A program made the translations under genes and the position numbers. From positions 6,200,001-6,264,000 of the forward strand of contig NZ_CP045178.1 of assembly GCF_009296025.1 (NCBI RefSeq): 64,000 nucleotides of DNA. Direction: 5' to 3'. This stretch comes from Streptomyces tsukubensis (GTDB lineage: Bacteria > Actinomycetota > Actinomycetes > Streptomycetales > Streptomycetaceae). The first letter of the stretch is position 1; each line of letters opens with the position of its first letter. The notes below the pieces were generated by a model. It ran no database searches, was not told the DNA's origin, and was given only the letters and a program-made list of their open reading frames with translations. Below are positions 43,288 through 52,639 of this stretch, piece by piece.

Positions 43288-44151
43288 GTGCCCGAGCTGC
43301 CCGAGGTCGAGGTCGTCCGCCGCGGACTCGCGCGATGGGTCGTCGGCAGGACCGTCGAAGCCGCCGAAGTCATGCATCCACGCGCCGTACGGCGCCACGT
43401 CGCGGGCGCGCAGGACTTCACGGGGCGCCTCAAAGGGCACCGTTTCAGCGCGCCGCTGCGGCGCGGCAAATACCTGTGGCTGCCTGTCGAAGACACCTCT
43501 TCCTCGGTCCTCGCGCACCTCGGCATGAGCGGACAGCTCCTGGTGCGCCCCCTGGAAGCGCCCGATGAGAAGCACCTCAGGGTGCGTGTCCGGTTCGACG
43601 ACGCCCTCGGAACGGAGCTCCGCTTCGTCGATCAGCGGACCTTCGGCGGGCTCTCCCTGCACGAGAACACCCCGGAAGGGCTCCCCGACGTCATCGCGCA
43701 CATCGCCCGGGACCCCCTGGACACGCTCTTCGACGACGCGGCGTTCCACTCGGCGCTGTGCGCCCGCCGTACGACCATCAAACGGGCCCTGCTCGATCAG
43801 TCGCTGATCAGCGGCGTCGGCAACATCTACGCGGACGAGGCACTGTGGCGCTCAAAGCTCCACTACGACCGTCCCACCGCCACGTTCACCCGCCCCCGCA
43901 CCGCTGAGCTGCTGGGGCATGTGCGCGACGTGATGAACGCGGCCCTGGAAGTCGGCGGCACCAGTTTCGACAGCCTGTATGTCAACGTGAACGGCGAATC
44001 GGGTTACTTCGACAGGTCCCTGGACGCGTACGGCCGCGAGGACGAGCCGTGCCGACGCTGCGCGACGCCGATACGCCGCCGCCCCTGGATGAACCGGTCG
44101 AGCTACTTCTGCCCGCGCTGCCAGCGACCGCCCAGGCCCACGTCGCTCTGA
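43288..44151 (+). CDS. mutM: Formamidopyrimidine-DNA glycosylase
   Basis: 287 residues, removes 8-oxoguanine and formamidopyrimidines. Starts GTG then [13 protein letters not shown] (catalytic Pro2, Glu3), Lys61 in RRGKYLW, H2TH region ([17 protein letters not shown]) and C-terminal zinc finger [22 protein letters not shown] lies just before the start. The palindrome GCGCCGTACGGCGC occurs in-frame at 43382-43395 ([11 protein letters not shown]). Confidence 0.97.
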   Translation: MPELPEVEVVRRGLARWVVGRTVEAAEVMHPRAVRRHVAGAQDFTGRLKGHRFSAPLRRGKYLWLPVEDTSSSVLAHLGMSGQLLVRPLEAPDEKHLRVRVRFDDALGTELRFVDQRTFGGLSLHENTPEGLPDVIAHIARDPLDTLFDDAAFHSALCARRTTIKRALLDQSLISGVGNIYADEALWRSKLHYDRPTATFTRPRTAELLGHVRDVMNAALEVGGTSFDSLYVNVNGESGYFDRSLDAYGREDEPCRRCATPIRRRPWMNRSSYFCPRCQRPPRPTSL

Positions 44152-44177
44152 CCGACCGCAGAGTCTCTTCCGCGGCA

Positions 44178-44201
44178 GGTGATGGGCGGGGCCCCATCAC
44201 C
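44178..44201. terminator. Terminator between mutM and the CAP gene
   Basis: 9-bp stem GGTGATGGG / CCCATCACC with a six-base loop, in a convergent spacer. Confidence 0.7.
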
Positions 44202-44272
44202 CGCTCAGCAGCCCCGCAGCGACCGTTGCCCGTTGCCCGTGCCCGCAGGGCAATGGCCGCGTCGCGGCGTCC

Positions 44273-45562
44273 TCAGAAGCCGAAATCCTGGGTCCACCAT
44301 GGGCCGCCCGAGCCGAAGTGCACTCCGACGCCGAGGGTCTTGTAGTCGCAGTTCAATATGTTGGCCCGGTGCCCCGGGCTGTTCATCCAGGAGTCCATGA
44401 CCGACTGGGCGTTGGCCTGACCACGGGCTATGTTCTCGCCGCCGAGCCCCGACACTCCTGCCTGCTTGGCGCGGTCCCACGGGGTGTCGCCGTCCGGGTC
44501 GGTGTGGTCGAAGAAGTCCCGCGCCGCCATGTCGGCGCTGAAGTTCCCCGCCAGCGCGGCCAGCTCGCCGTCGGCCCGCACGGGGCTGCAACCGGCTTTG
44601 GAGCGTTCCTGGTTCACGAGGGACAGCACCTCCGCGGCGGCCCGCTCCGCGGCGCCCTGCGGTTTCGGCGCCGTGGCGACGGGCTGCTGAGTCTCGGGGG
44701 CCTTCGTAACGGTCCGGGGCGGCGTGGTGTCCTTCTTCGCCTCCGCCCCGGAACCGGCGCCCCTGCCGGGACCCGTCCCCGAACGCTTGGCGGGGTGGGA
44801 GGCGCGCTCGGACGGTGACGCCGAAGGCGAGGCGGACGTGTGCGAAGGGGACGGCTTCGGGGATTCGCTACGGTCCGAGCCGCGGCTCGCGGAGGCCGCG
44901 CCGCGCTCCGCCGCCTCAGCGCCGCCGTCGGTGCTCGGACCGGACGGGCTGTCCGCCGCCTCGACCTTGCCCGCGTCCTGCCCGCCGCCGAAGAGATCGC
45001 TGCCCGGTATCAGACCGGTGCCCACCGCGACGGCGCCCAGGGCCACCGCCGCCGAGACACTCAGCAGGCCGGTCCGCACGGGGACGCCGCGCTTCTTGCG
45101 CTGCCGTGCGCCCTGCGGGCCGACGGAAGGCCGCGCGGGATGGGCGGCGGTCGCGTAGGGCGCCGCGCCATATGAAGAGGACGGCGCGTGGCCGCCGGGT
45201 CCGTAGTGGCCGTCGCCGGGCCCGGTCCGGGCGCCGCGGCCGCCGGACTCCTCGTAGGAACCGAGGCTGTCCGTTCGCGGGTCGCCCCGCTCGCCACCGG
45301 TCTCCGGGCGGCCGTCGTATTGGCTGTACGGAGCAGAGGCCTCGCCGTACAGCCCTGCCTGTCCGTACGGCTCCTCCGGCCAGTACTCGCCGTACGCGGA
45401 GTTCGGACCGTACGGCTGGTGACCGGCGCTCGGCGAGTCCTCCCGCGGACGGTGCGGCCGGGAGGAGCGCGTGGCGGCGAACGGTACCGCGCCGTCCTCG
45501 GACTCCGTGGAGCGGCCGGCCGGTTCGGCGCGGCCGGCGTCGGAGCGTCTGTGACGTCCCAT
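44273..45562 (-). CDS. Membrane-anchored CAP-domain protein
   Basis: 429 residues. Cytoplasmic N-terminus ~1-160 rich in Gly, Tyr, Pro and Glu, TM about 164-185, then a Ser/Pro/Lys-rich extracellular linker and a CAP (SCP/PR1) domain from about 305. CAP features: LVNQERSKAGCSPV, FDHTDPDGDTP, ENIARGQ and SPGHRANILNCDY near the C-terminus. Bacterial members are secreted or surface proteins; enzymatic role is not established. ATG at 45562 with CAGGAC before it. Divergent from acylphosphatase. Confidence 0.88.
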   Translation of the reverse strand: MGRHRRSDAGRAEPAGRSTESEDGAVPFAATRSSRPHRPREDSPSAGHQPYGPNSAYGEYWPEEPYGQAGLYGEASAPYSQYDGRPETGGERGDPRTDSLGSYEESGGRGARTGPGDGHYGPGGHAPSSSYGAAPYATAAHPARPSVGPQGARQRKKRGVPVRTGLLSVSAAVALGAVAVGTGLIPGSDLFGGGQDAGKVEAADSPSGPSTDGGAEAAERGAASASRGSDRSESPKPSPSHTSASPSASPSERASHPAKRSGTGPGRGAGSGAEAKKDTTPPRTVTKAPETQQPVATAPKPQGAAERAAAEVLSLVNQERSKAGCSPVRADGELAALAGNFSADMAARDFFDHTDPDGDTPWDRAKQAGVSGLGGENIARGQANAQSVMDSWMNSPGHRANILNCDYKTLGVGVHFGSGGPWWTQDFGF

Positions 45563-45694
45563 GTCCTGGCCTTCCTCGTCCTCGCGGTCAACGCGCCCCA
45601 CTCGAACGAGTGAGGCTCATTCGGACGGGACCTTACGCCATGGCGCATGGGGGCGAAGTGCTCAGTGAGGTTTTGGCCGGTTAGCGTGCCGTAC

Positions 45695-45976
45695 ATGAAC
45701 GATGACGCGCGACTCACCGCATGGGTCAGGGGCCGAGTACAGGGAGTGGGCTTCCGCTGGTTCACCCGAGCGACGGCGCTTGAGATCGGCGGACTGGTCG
45801 GCTTCGCCCTGAACCTGGGTGACGGACGTGTCCAGGTCGTCGCGGAAGGTCCGAGGGACCGCTGCGAACGACTGCTCGACTGGCTCAGGGGCAGCGACAC
45901 ACCCGGGAAAGTAGAGGGGGTCACTGAGATCTGGGACACGCCCCGAGGCGGTTATGAAGGGTTCGCCATCCGCTGA
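45695..45976 (+). CDS. Acylphosphatase
   Basis: 93 residues, hydrolyses acylphosphates such as acetyl phosphate. Conserved start [21 protein letters not shown] (substrate-binding Arg) and [18 protein letters not shown] (catalytic Asn). ATG at 45695 from the family length. No clear ribosome site. Next gene is 372 bp away, so likely a single-gene unit. Confidence 0.93.
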   Translation: MNDDARLTAWVRGRVQGVGFRWFTRATALEIGGLVGFALNLGDGRVQVVAEGPRDRCERLLDWLRGSDTPGKVEGVTEIWDTPRGGYEGFAIR

Positions 45977-46347
45977 TCCGGGCGCCACCGGGAGCGGGGC
46001 CGACTACGGTGCGACAACAGAAAGGAACAGAAAGCCGCTGGTGATTGCCGCGAACCCCTTGCCGCGAGAAGCCATGCGGGGAAAGATGATCGCCACGCCC
46101 CCAGGGCACCCGTAGGAGAGCCGCCCCGCCGTCAGGCGGCAACGTGCCCCCGGGATGCCCCGCCGATGGGGCTTGATCGTGTTGACCGTCAAACTTTTTG
46201 GTGAGACTCTGGAATCCCCGCGCACCTTAGCTGTTTGGCACGTTGAGAACGACAGCAGAACTTAAGCAATGCCAAGCACCGCGGGTGCGATTCCCTCACG
46301 ACCCACCACCGCATCGGTCGGTCGCTCAGTGTGGAGGACCACTCATC
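45977..46347. other. Spacer between acylphosphatase and the coiled-coil gene
   Basis: About 370 bp. Contains the perfect palindrome TTGACCGTCAA (46182-46192), whose TTGACC could serve as a -35; no matching -10 is convincing. No gene seen. Confidence 0.55.
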
Positions 46348-46557
46348 ATGGCAAAGGCGCTTCTCGGTCACGTCGGCGGCTCCGACCCTCGACTCCTCGC
46401 CGAGATGCGACGGCTCCAGCAGCGCGTCCAGGACCTCGAATCCGAACTCGTACGGATTCAGTCCGAGAATGACGCGCTGGCGGCTGCCGCTTCTCATCCC
46501 AGCGACGCGCTCCTTGAGAGCATCGACGTACACCACCCGGAGCCCGCCCTGACCTGA
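46348..46557 (+). CDS. Small coiled-coil protein
   Basis: 69 residues: MAKALLGHVGGSDPRLLAEM then RRLQQRVQDLESELVRIQSEND, a single heptad-like coiled coil, acidic tail. Conserved position between acylphosphatase and smc as I recall. GGAGG precedes the ATG at 46348. Function unknown. Confidence 0.85.
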   Translation: MAKALLGHVGGSDPRLLAEMRRLQQRVQDLESELVRIQSENDALAAAASHPSDALLESIDVHHPEPALT

Positions 46558-46617
46558 TCGCTCGGCCCGAGGGCGAGGCGGACAGGCCTGTCACGGCTGC
46601 CGTACGTCACTGAATTC

Positions 46618-46639
46618 AAGGGACGCTCCGGCGTCCCTT
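46618..46639 (+). terminator. Terminator after the coiled-coil gene
   Basis: 9-bp stem AAGGGACGC / GCGTCCCTT, four-base loop TCCG, then CTTCTTGATCT. Confidence 0.9.
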
Positions 46640-46721
46640 CTTCTTGATCTCCATGCCGTCGTGTGATCGTCCGCTCCACCCCCGTGTGCGCCCTCCGCGG
46701 CCACTCCAAGACGTCACCGCA

Positions 46722-46753
46722 CACCGTCGTCCGTGATCTTCCGGACGACGGTG
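46722..46753. repeat. Hairpin upstream of smc
   Basis: 12-bp stem CACCGTCGTCCG / CGGACGACGGTG, eight-base loop. Could be a second terminator or leader structure. Confidence 0.7.
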
Positions 46754-46918
46754 ACTCTCGCTGCCCTCCGGTTCGCACCGGCGGACCCGGAAGGCCGCCC
46801 GCTCAACTCCTACGTCGAATGTGCCCTGCGCTTTCCCCGGTGAAACCGCGCACGGGTACGGGCGGCACGCGACGCCCGTACCCGGGTGGAAGACAGCGGG
46901 AAGGTAGAGTCCGGCGGC

Positions 46919-49900
46919 GTGCACCTCAAGGCCATGACCCTGCGCGGCTTCAAATCGTTCGCCTCGGCCACGACGCTGCGGTTCGAACCAGGGATCACCT
47001 GCGTCGTGGGGCCCAACGGTTCGGGCAAGTCCAACGTGGTCGATGCCCTTTCCTGGGTCATGGGCGAACAGGGCGCCAAATCACTGCGCGGCGGCAAGAT
47101 GGAGGACGTCATCTTCGCCGGCACCACCGGGCGGCCCCCGCTCGGTCGGGCCGAGGTCTCACTGACCGTGGACAACTCGGACGGCGCCCTTCCCATCGAG
47201 TACGCCGAAGTCACCATCACGCGCACCATGTTCCGCAATGGCGGCAGCGAATATCAGCTCAACGGCGAGACCTGCCGCCTACTCGACATCCAGGAACTGC
47301 TCTCCGACTCCGGTATCGGCCGTGAGATGCACGTCATCGTGGGCCAGGGCCAACTGGACTCAGTGCTCCACGCGGACCCCATGGGGCGGCGCGCCTTCAT
47401 CGAAGAGGCCGCGGGCGTCCTCAAACACCGCAAACGCAAAGAGAAAGCGCTGCGCAAACTCGACGCGATGCGCGCCAACCTCGCCCGCGTCCAAGACCTC
47501 ACCGACGAGCTGCGCCGCCAGCTCAAGCCACTCGGCAGACAGGCCGCGGTCGCCCGCCGCGCCGCCGTCATCCAGGCCGATCTGCGCGACGCGCGACTGC
47601 GACTGCTCGCCGATGACCTGGTCGGACTGCGCTCCGCCCTCAGCGCGGAGATCGCGGACGAAGCCGCCCTCAAGCAGCGCAAGGAGAGAGCGGAGCGCGA
47701 ACTCAAGGCCGCTCTCCTGCGCGAGGGAAACCTGGAGGAGGAGGCCCGCAGGCTCGCCCCGCGGCTCCAACGCGCCCAGCAGACCTGGTACGACCTTTCC
47801 CAGCTCGCCGAACGTGTGCGGGGCACCGTCAGCCTCGCCGACGCCAGGGTCACCAGCGCCACAGGGGCGCCCGAGGAGGAACGGCGAGGCCGCGACCCCG
47901 AGGAACTGGAACGTGAAGCCGCACGCGTCCGCGAGCAGGAGGCCGAACTCACCGCCGCACTCGAAGCGGCGGAGCGGGCCCTGGAGGACACCGTGGCCCA
48001 CCGCGGTGAACTGGAGCGTGACCTCGCCGTCGAAGAACGCCGCCTCAGAGACCTCGCCCGCGCCATCGCCGACCGCCGCGAGGGACTGGCCCGGCTGAAC
48101 GGCCAGGTCACCGCGGCCCGCGGAAGAGCCGCCTCCGCCGCAGCCGAGATCGACCGCCTCGCCGCGGCGCGTGACAGCGCGCGGGAACGCGCCGCCACGG
48201 CGCGGGAAGAATACGAACAGCTCAAGGCGGAGGTCGATGGGCTGAACGCGGGGGACGAGGAACTGGGCCGACGGCACGACGCCGCACGGCGCGCCCACGC
48301 GGAGGCGGACGCCGCACTGAACGCCGCCCGCGAGGCCACGACCGAGGCGGAGCGAGCCCGAGCCGCCACCACCGCCCGGCACGACGCGCTCGCCCTCGGA
48401 CTGCGCCGTAAAGACGGCACAGGCGCACTGCTCGCAGCCCGTGACCAGCTCAGCGGAGTCCTCGGGCCCGCGGCGGAACTCCTCACCGTCGTCCCCGGCT
48501 TCGAGATCCCCATCGCCGCCGCCCTTGGCAACGCCGCCGACGCCGTCGCCGTCGCAGGCCCCTCCGGAGCGGCCGAGGCGCTCAGGCTGTTGCGCAAGAC
48601 CGACGCGGGCCGGGCCACTCTCCTACTCGGCGGCGCACCGGAGACCGGCACCGAACAGTCCGGGCCCGAGGGGCCGCGGCGCGCGGCGGAGCTGGTACGC
48701 GGGCCGGAGGAACTGCTGCCCGCAGTGCGCGGTCTCCTGCGCGGCGTCGTCCTGGTCGACAGCCTCGCCGACGCCGAGGACCTCGTGTACCGGTATCCGG
48801 CACTGACCGCCGTCACAGCCGAGGGCGACCTGCTGGGCTCCCGCGTGGCGCAGGGCGGCTCGGCCGGCGCGCCCAGCCTGCTGGAGGTTCAGGCGTCGGT
48901 CGACGAGGCCGCGGCGGAGCTGGCAGGACTGACCGTGCGCTGCGATGAGCTGGCCGAAGCGCAGCGCGCCGCCGACCTGCGGCGTACCGAGAGCGCGGTG
49001 CTCGTCGAGGAACTGGGGGAGCGGCGGCGGGCCGCCGACCGGGAGAAGTCGGCCGTCGCCCAGAGACTGGGCGCTCTCGCGGGGCAGGCTCGTGGTGCCG
49101 TCGGCGAGGCCGAGCGGTCCGCTGCCGCCGCCGCCAAGGCGCAGGACGCCGCGGACGGCGCGGAGGCCGAGGCCGAGGAACTGGCGGAACGTCTCGCCGT
49201 CGCGGAGGAGACATCGCCCTTCGGTGACGGGTACGACGGCGCGGACGAACCCGACACCTCCGTACGCGACCGGCTGGCCGCCGACGGCGCCAACGCCCGC
49301 CAGACGGAGATGGAAGCCCGTCTGCAACTCCGTACGCACGAGGAACGCGTCAAAGGCCTCGCAGGCCGGGCCGAAGGCCTCGACCGGGCGGCCCGCTCCG
49401 AACGCGAGGCCCGCGCCCGAGCGGAGCAGCGCCGGGCGAGGCTCCGCCACGAGGCGTCCGTCGCGGCGTCCGTCGCCTCCGGCGCCCGCCAGCTCCTGGC
49501 ACACATCGAGATCTCCCTCGTACGAGCGCGGGACGAACGCGCCGCCGCGGAGAGTGCCAAGACGGAGAGGGAACAGGATCTCGCGGCCGAACGCGAGAAG
49601 GGCCGCAGCCTGAAGGGGGAACTGGACAAACTCACTGACTCGGTGCACAGGGGCGAGGTGCTGGGCGCAGAGAAGCGCCTGCGGATCGAACAACTGGAGA
49701 CGAAGGCGCTGGACGAACTCGGCGTGGAGCCCGAGGGACTGGTCGCGGAATACGGCCCCGACCGGCCCGTACCGCCGTCACCGGCAGTCGAAGGCGAGGA
49801 ACTGCCCGAGGACCCCGGACATGCACGCAACCAGCCGGTGCCCTACGTCCGCGCCGAGCAGGAGAAGCGGCTCAGAGCGGCCGAGCGGGCCTACCAGCAG

Positions 49901-50494
49901 CTCGGCAAGGTCAATCCGCTCGCCCTGGAGGAGTTCGCGGCGCTGGAGGAGCGGCATCAGTTCCTCTCCGAGCAGCTCGAAGACCTGAAGAAGACCAGAG
50001 CCGATCTCCTTCAGGTCATCAAGGAGGTGGACGAGCGTGTCGAGCAGGTCTTCACGGACGCCTACCGAGACACGGCGCGGGAGTTCGAGGGTGTCTTCTC
50101 GCGGCTCTTCCCGGGCGGCGAGGGACGGCTGATCCTCACGGACCCCGAAAACATGCTCACCACCGGTATCGATGTCGAGGCCCGCCCGCCCGGCAAGAAG
50201 GTCAAGCGACTGTCGTTGCTGTCCGGTGGCGAGAGGTCGCTGACCGCGGTGGCCCTGCTGGTCTCCATCTTCAAGGCCAGGCCGAGCCCCTTCTACGTCA
50301 TGGACGAGGTCGAGGCCGCGCTCGACGACACCAACCTCCAGCGGCTCATCCGCATCATGCAGGAGCTTCAGGAGTCTTCGCAGCTCATCGTCATCACCCA
50401 CCAGAAGCGCACCATGGAGGTCGCCGACGCGCTCTACGGCGTCTCCATGCAGGGCGACGGCGTCTCGAAGGTGATCAGCCAGCGGCTGCACTGA
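46919..50494 (+). CDS. smc: Chromosome partition protein SMC
   Basis: 1191 residues, condensin ATPase for chromosome compaction. Walker A GPNGSGKSN at 31-39 with MTLRGFKSFASATTL before it; long coiled coil; hinge near 500-680 (GVLGPAAELLTVVPGFEIPIA, GVVLVDSLADAEDLVY); second coiled coil; signature LSGGERSLTAVALL about 1100 and Walker B FYVMDEVEAALDDTN about 1124. GTG at 46919 (VHLKAMTL) chosen from family start; the frame is open upstream. Ends at 50494, and the terminal inverted repeat of the adjacent element begins at its stop codon. Confidence 0.97.
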   Translation: MHLKAMTLRGFKSFASATTLRFEPGITCVVGPNGSGKSNVVDALSWVMGEQGAKSLRGGKMEDVIFAGTTGRPPLGRAEVSLTVDNSDGALPIEYAEVTITRTMFRNGGSEYQLNGETCRLLDIQELLSDSGIGREMHVIVGQGQLDSVLHADPMGRRAFIEEAAGVLKHRKRKEKALRKLDAMRANLARVQDLTDELRRQLKPLGRQAAVARRAAVIQADLRDARLRLLADDLVGLRSALSAEIADEAALKQRKERAERELKAALLREGNLEEEARRLAPRLQRAQQTWYDLSQLAERVRGTVSLADARVTSATGAPEEERRGRDPEELEREAARVREQEAELTAALEAAERALEDTVAHRGELERDLAVEERRLRDLARAIADRREGLARLNGQVTAARGRAASAAAEIDRLAAARDSARERAATAREEYEQLKAEVDGLNAGDEELGRRHDAARRAHAEADAALNAAREATTEAERARAATTARHDALALGLRRKDGTGALLAARDQLSGVLGPAAELLTVVPGFEIPIAAALGNAADAVAVAGPSGAAEALRLLRKTDAGRATLLLGGAPETGTEQSGPEGPRRAAELVRGPEELLPAVRGLLRGVVLVDSLADAEDLVYRYPALTAVTAEGDLLGSRVAQGGSAGAPSLLEVQASVDEAAAELAGLTVRCDELAEAQRAADLRRTESAVLVEELGERRRAADREKSAVAQRLGALAGQARGAVGEAERSAAAAAKAQDAADGAEAEAEELAERLAVAEETSPFGDGYDGADEPDTSVRDRLAADGANARQTEMEARLQLRTHEERVKGLAGRAEGLDRAARSEREARARAEQRRARLRHEASVAASVASGARQLLAHIEISLVRARDERAAAESAKTEREQDLAAEREKGRSLKGELDKLTDSVHRGEVLGAEKRLRIEQLETKALDELGVEPEGLVAEYGPDRPVPPSPAVEGEELPEDPGHARNQPVPYVRAEQEKRLRAAERAYQQLGKVNPLALEEFAALEERHQFLSEQLEDLKKTRADLLQVIKEVDERVEQVFTDAYRDTAREFEGVFSRLFPGGEGRLILTDPENMLTTGIDVEARPPGKKVKRLSLLSGGERSLTAVALLVSIFKARPSPFYVMDEVEAALDDTNLQRLIRIMQELQESSQLIVITHQKRTMEVADALYGVSMQGDGVSKVISQRLH

Positions 50495-50657
50495 GGGGTC
50501 CTTGCAATATGGGCGCCCGAGCCGCGGGGGCCGGTACCGCACCTCGCGGCGTTGCCGAAAAGCCCTGGTAGCTCCGCCACGAGGGCTCTCCGGCGCCTTG
50601 CGATGCACGGCACCAGCCCCTGCGGCCTGATCGGACTCCCCTATTGCAAGGACCCCT
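50494..50657. repeat. 164-bp element with 16-bp terminal inverted repeats
   Basis: AGGGGTCCTTGCAATA at 50494-50509 is the exact reverse complement of 50642-50657. The left end begins in the smc stop. The right end is the same 30-bp sequence found at 33841-33870. Interior has CCCGAGCCGCGGGGG matching, in reverse complement, part of that other copy. No coding capacity. Looks like a MITE-type element or remnant. Confidence 0.8.
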
Positions 50658-51084
50658 TAGGGGGCGGCGTGCGCGCCGTGCGGCGCGGGTGGCGACTGCG
50701 CCGGTTCCTGGACGTGGACCGATTTTTGGCCAGGCGCGGGGTTGGCGCGCGCCGTGCGGCGCGCAGAGCGTCCGGGCCCGGCCTTGGGTGGACGGCTCCG
50801 CGCGCCGCACGGCGCGCGGCACCACGTCGTCACGTCGGGTGTGCGCGCCGTGCGGCGCGTGCGGTGGAGTACCCGCTGCCCGACACGCGCCACGCCCCGC
50901 ACGCGAACCGGGCTCCGGGGCCTCCGTCTCTCCCCGTGGGGCACGAGGGGGCTTCTTACGGCCGGCCGGAGAGGGGCCACGACAAGGAGGGGCCGACAAG
51001 GGGAGGGGCCACGACATCAGGACAGTGGGGAGCCCCCACGCGCCGCACGGCGCGCGCCGTCACCCTCCCCGGCCGTGTCAGGGC
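50495..51084. other. Repeat-rich spacer between smc and the permease gene
   Basis: About 590 bp with no supported gene on either strand. Holds the TIR element and at least five GCGCCGTRCGGCGC palindromes. Confidence 0.8.
50673..51053. repeat. Cluster of GCGCCGTRCGGCGC palindromes
   Basis: Copies at 50673-50686, 50749-50762, 50802-50815, 50845-50858 and 51040-51053, irregularly spaced 53-195 bp apart (the third and fifth in the GCGCCGCACGGCGC orientation). Confidence 0.9.
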
Positions 51085-52572
51085 TCAGCTTCCGGCCCGC
51101 TTCGGCAGAACCATGTACAGAACGGCCGACACCACGATCGTCGCAAGCCAGCCCAGACCGTTGCGTCCCGGCCACGACGAGGCCAGGGGGCCGCTGAACC
51201 AGTCGACGCGGGTGAAGAGCAGGCCCACCACCAGCGCGCAGGCCCAGGCGGTCATGGCGGGCCACGCGAACCCGCCGTGATACCAGTACGCACTGGTACG
51301 GGACGTGTCCATCAGGGCCGCGGCGTCATAGGAGTCCCGGCGCAGCATGTCCGCTCCGAAAACCCCGATCCACGCGGAGAAGGCCACAGCGAGAAGGCTG
51401 AGGAAGGAGACGAAAGAGCCGATGAAGTTCTGCACCACGTTGATCAGCAGATAGCCGAGGATCAGGCTGATCACGGCATTCACACTTACGGCCCAGGCCC
51501 GCGGGACCCGAACACCGAGAGTGAGCGCCGTGAAGCCCGCCGAGTACATCGACATCGAGTTGATCAGCAGCATCCCGACGAGCGCCATCAGTAGATACGG
51601 CACCGCGATCCAGGTCGGCAGCAACTCCCCGAGGAACGAGACAGGGTCGGAGGTCGATGACAGATCCGGCACACTCACCGCCATGACGGCGCCCATCATG
51701 ACCATGGGCGCGACAACGAGGCCCGCGCCGCCGACCGCGTACCCCACCAGCGCGCCGCCCGGCGCGGAGCGCGGGATGTAGCGCGTGAAGTCCGGCGCGG
51801 AGGGAACCCAGCTGATCCCTCCGGCGGCCACCGTGCCGACACCGGTCACCATCATCGCTGTCGGGCCGGCCGGTCGTCCGAACACCGCCGACCAGTCACT
51901 CGCCATCAGCAGATGGACGAGGACCAGCACACTGAAGGCCCCGAAGAGATACGTCGACCAGGCAGTACAGATGTTGAGCACCTTCCGGCCCAGCCCGCTG
52001 ATGACGAAGGTGCACCCGACGAAAGCGACCAGCACGATGATCGTCAGGGGGGTACTCGGCCGGATCCCGAAGAGGATGTCCAGCACTGTCAGCCCCGCGT
52101 ACGCCCCGGTCACGGCGTTGATGGTCTCCCAGCCCCAGCGGGCCACCCAGATCAGGGCGCCGGGGAAAAGGTTGCCGCGCTGCCCGAAGACGGCACGGGA
52201 CAGGGTCATGCCCGGCGCCCCGCCGCGCTTGCCTGCGATGGAGATGAGCCCGACCAGGCCGTAGCTGAGGACCGGAGAGACCAGAGAGACCACCAGGACC
52301 TGCCAGAAGTTCAGTCCGCCCGTCACCACCAGTCCCGCGCCCATGGTGAGCAGCAGCACACTGATGTTCGCCGCCACCCAGGTGGAGAACAGTTCACGGG
52401 GCCTTGCGCGCCGTTCCGCCTCAGGCACCGGCTCGATGCCGCGCGTCTCCACCGCGGACTCCTTGACCGGTGCGCCCGTGTGTCCGGCCGAGTCGCCACC
52501 GCCGACACCAAGGGTGCCGCCGTCACGACCGTGATGTGCGCTCATAGCTGTCCGGTTCGTAGGATTTGGCAT
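51085..52572 (-). CDS. NCS1-family cytosine/purine-type permease
   Basis: 495 residues, about twelve membrane segments (e.g. ISVLLLTMGAGLVVTGGL, LTIIVLVAFVGCTFVISGL, VMMGAVMAV). Features of the nucleobase-cation-symport-1 family: an N-terminal IEPVPEAERRARPRELFSTWVAANIS and a charged PSAPDFTRYIP motif. Probably imports cytosine, a purine or a related nucleobase; specificity not known. ATG at 52572 is preferred since AAGGA lies about seven bases upstream; another ATG at 52545 has no ribosome site. Divergent from ftsY by 67 bp and convergent with smc, so its insertion between two housekeeping genes is notable. Confidence 0.88.
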   Translation of the reverse strand: MPNPTNRTAMSAHHGRDGGTLGVGGGDSAGHTGAPVKESAVETRGIEPVPEAERRARPRELFSTWVAANISVLLLTMGAGLVVTGGLNFWQVLVVSLVSPVLSYGLVGLISIAGKRGGAPGMTLSRAVFGQRGNLFPGALIWVARWGWETINAVTGAYAGLTVLDILFGIRPSTPLTIIVLVAFVGCTFVISGLGRKVLNICTAWSTYLFGAFSVLVLVHLLMASDWSAVFGRPAGPTAMMVTGVGTVAAGGISWVPSAPDFTRYIPRSAPGGALVGYAVGGAGLVVAPMVMMGAVMAVSVPDLSSTSDPVSFLGELLPTWIAVPYLLMALVGMLLINSMSMYSAGFTALTLGVRVPRAWAVSVNAVISLILGYLLINVVQNFIGSFVSFLSLLAVAFSAWIGVFGADMLRRDSYDAAALMDTSRTSAYWYHGGFAWPAMTAWACALVVGLLFTRVDWFSGPLASSWPGRNGLGWLATIVVSAVLYMVLPKRAGS

Positions 52573-52639
52573 GCGATGTCCTTGGGAGGAAAGCACAATC
52601 CGGGGTACCGGTGAAGCCATGGCCGATACTGGGTGAGTT

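Larger units (their letters stand above)
46558..46918. other. Spacer before smc
   Basis: About 360 bp with a strong terminator at 46618-46639 and a second hairpin at 46722-46753. smc promoter presumably lies after the latter. No gene seen. Confidence 0.6.

Noticed and set aside
47254..48816. Serine/alanine-rich 520-codon frame on the - strand
   Set aside because: Antisense to smc, with composition produced by complementing GC-rich third positions.
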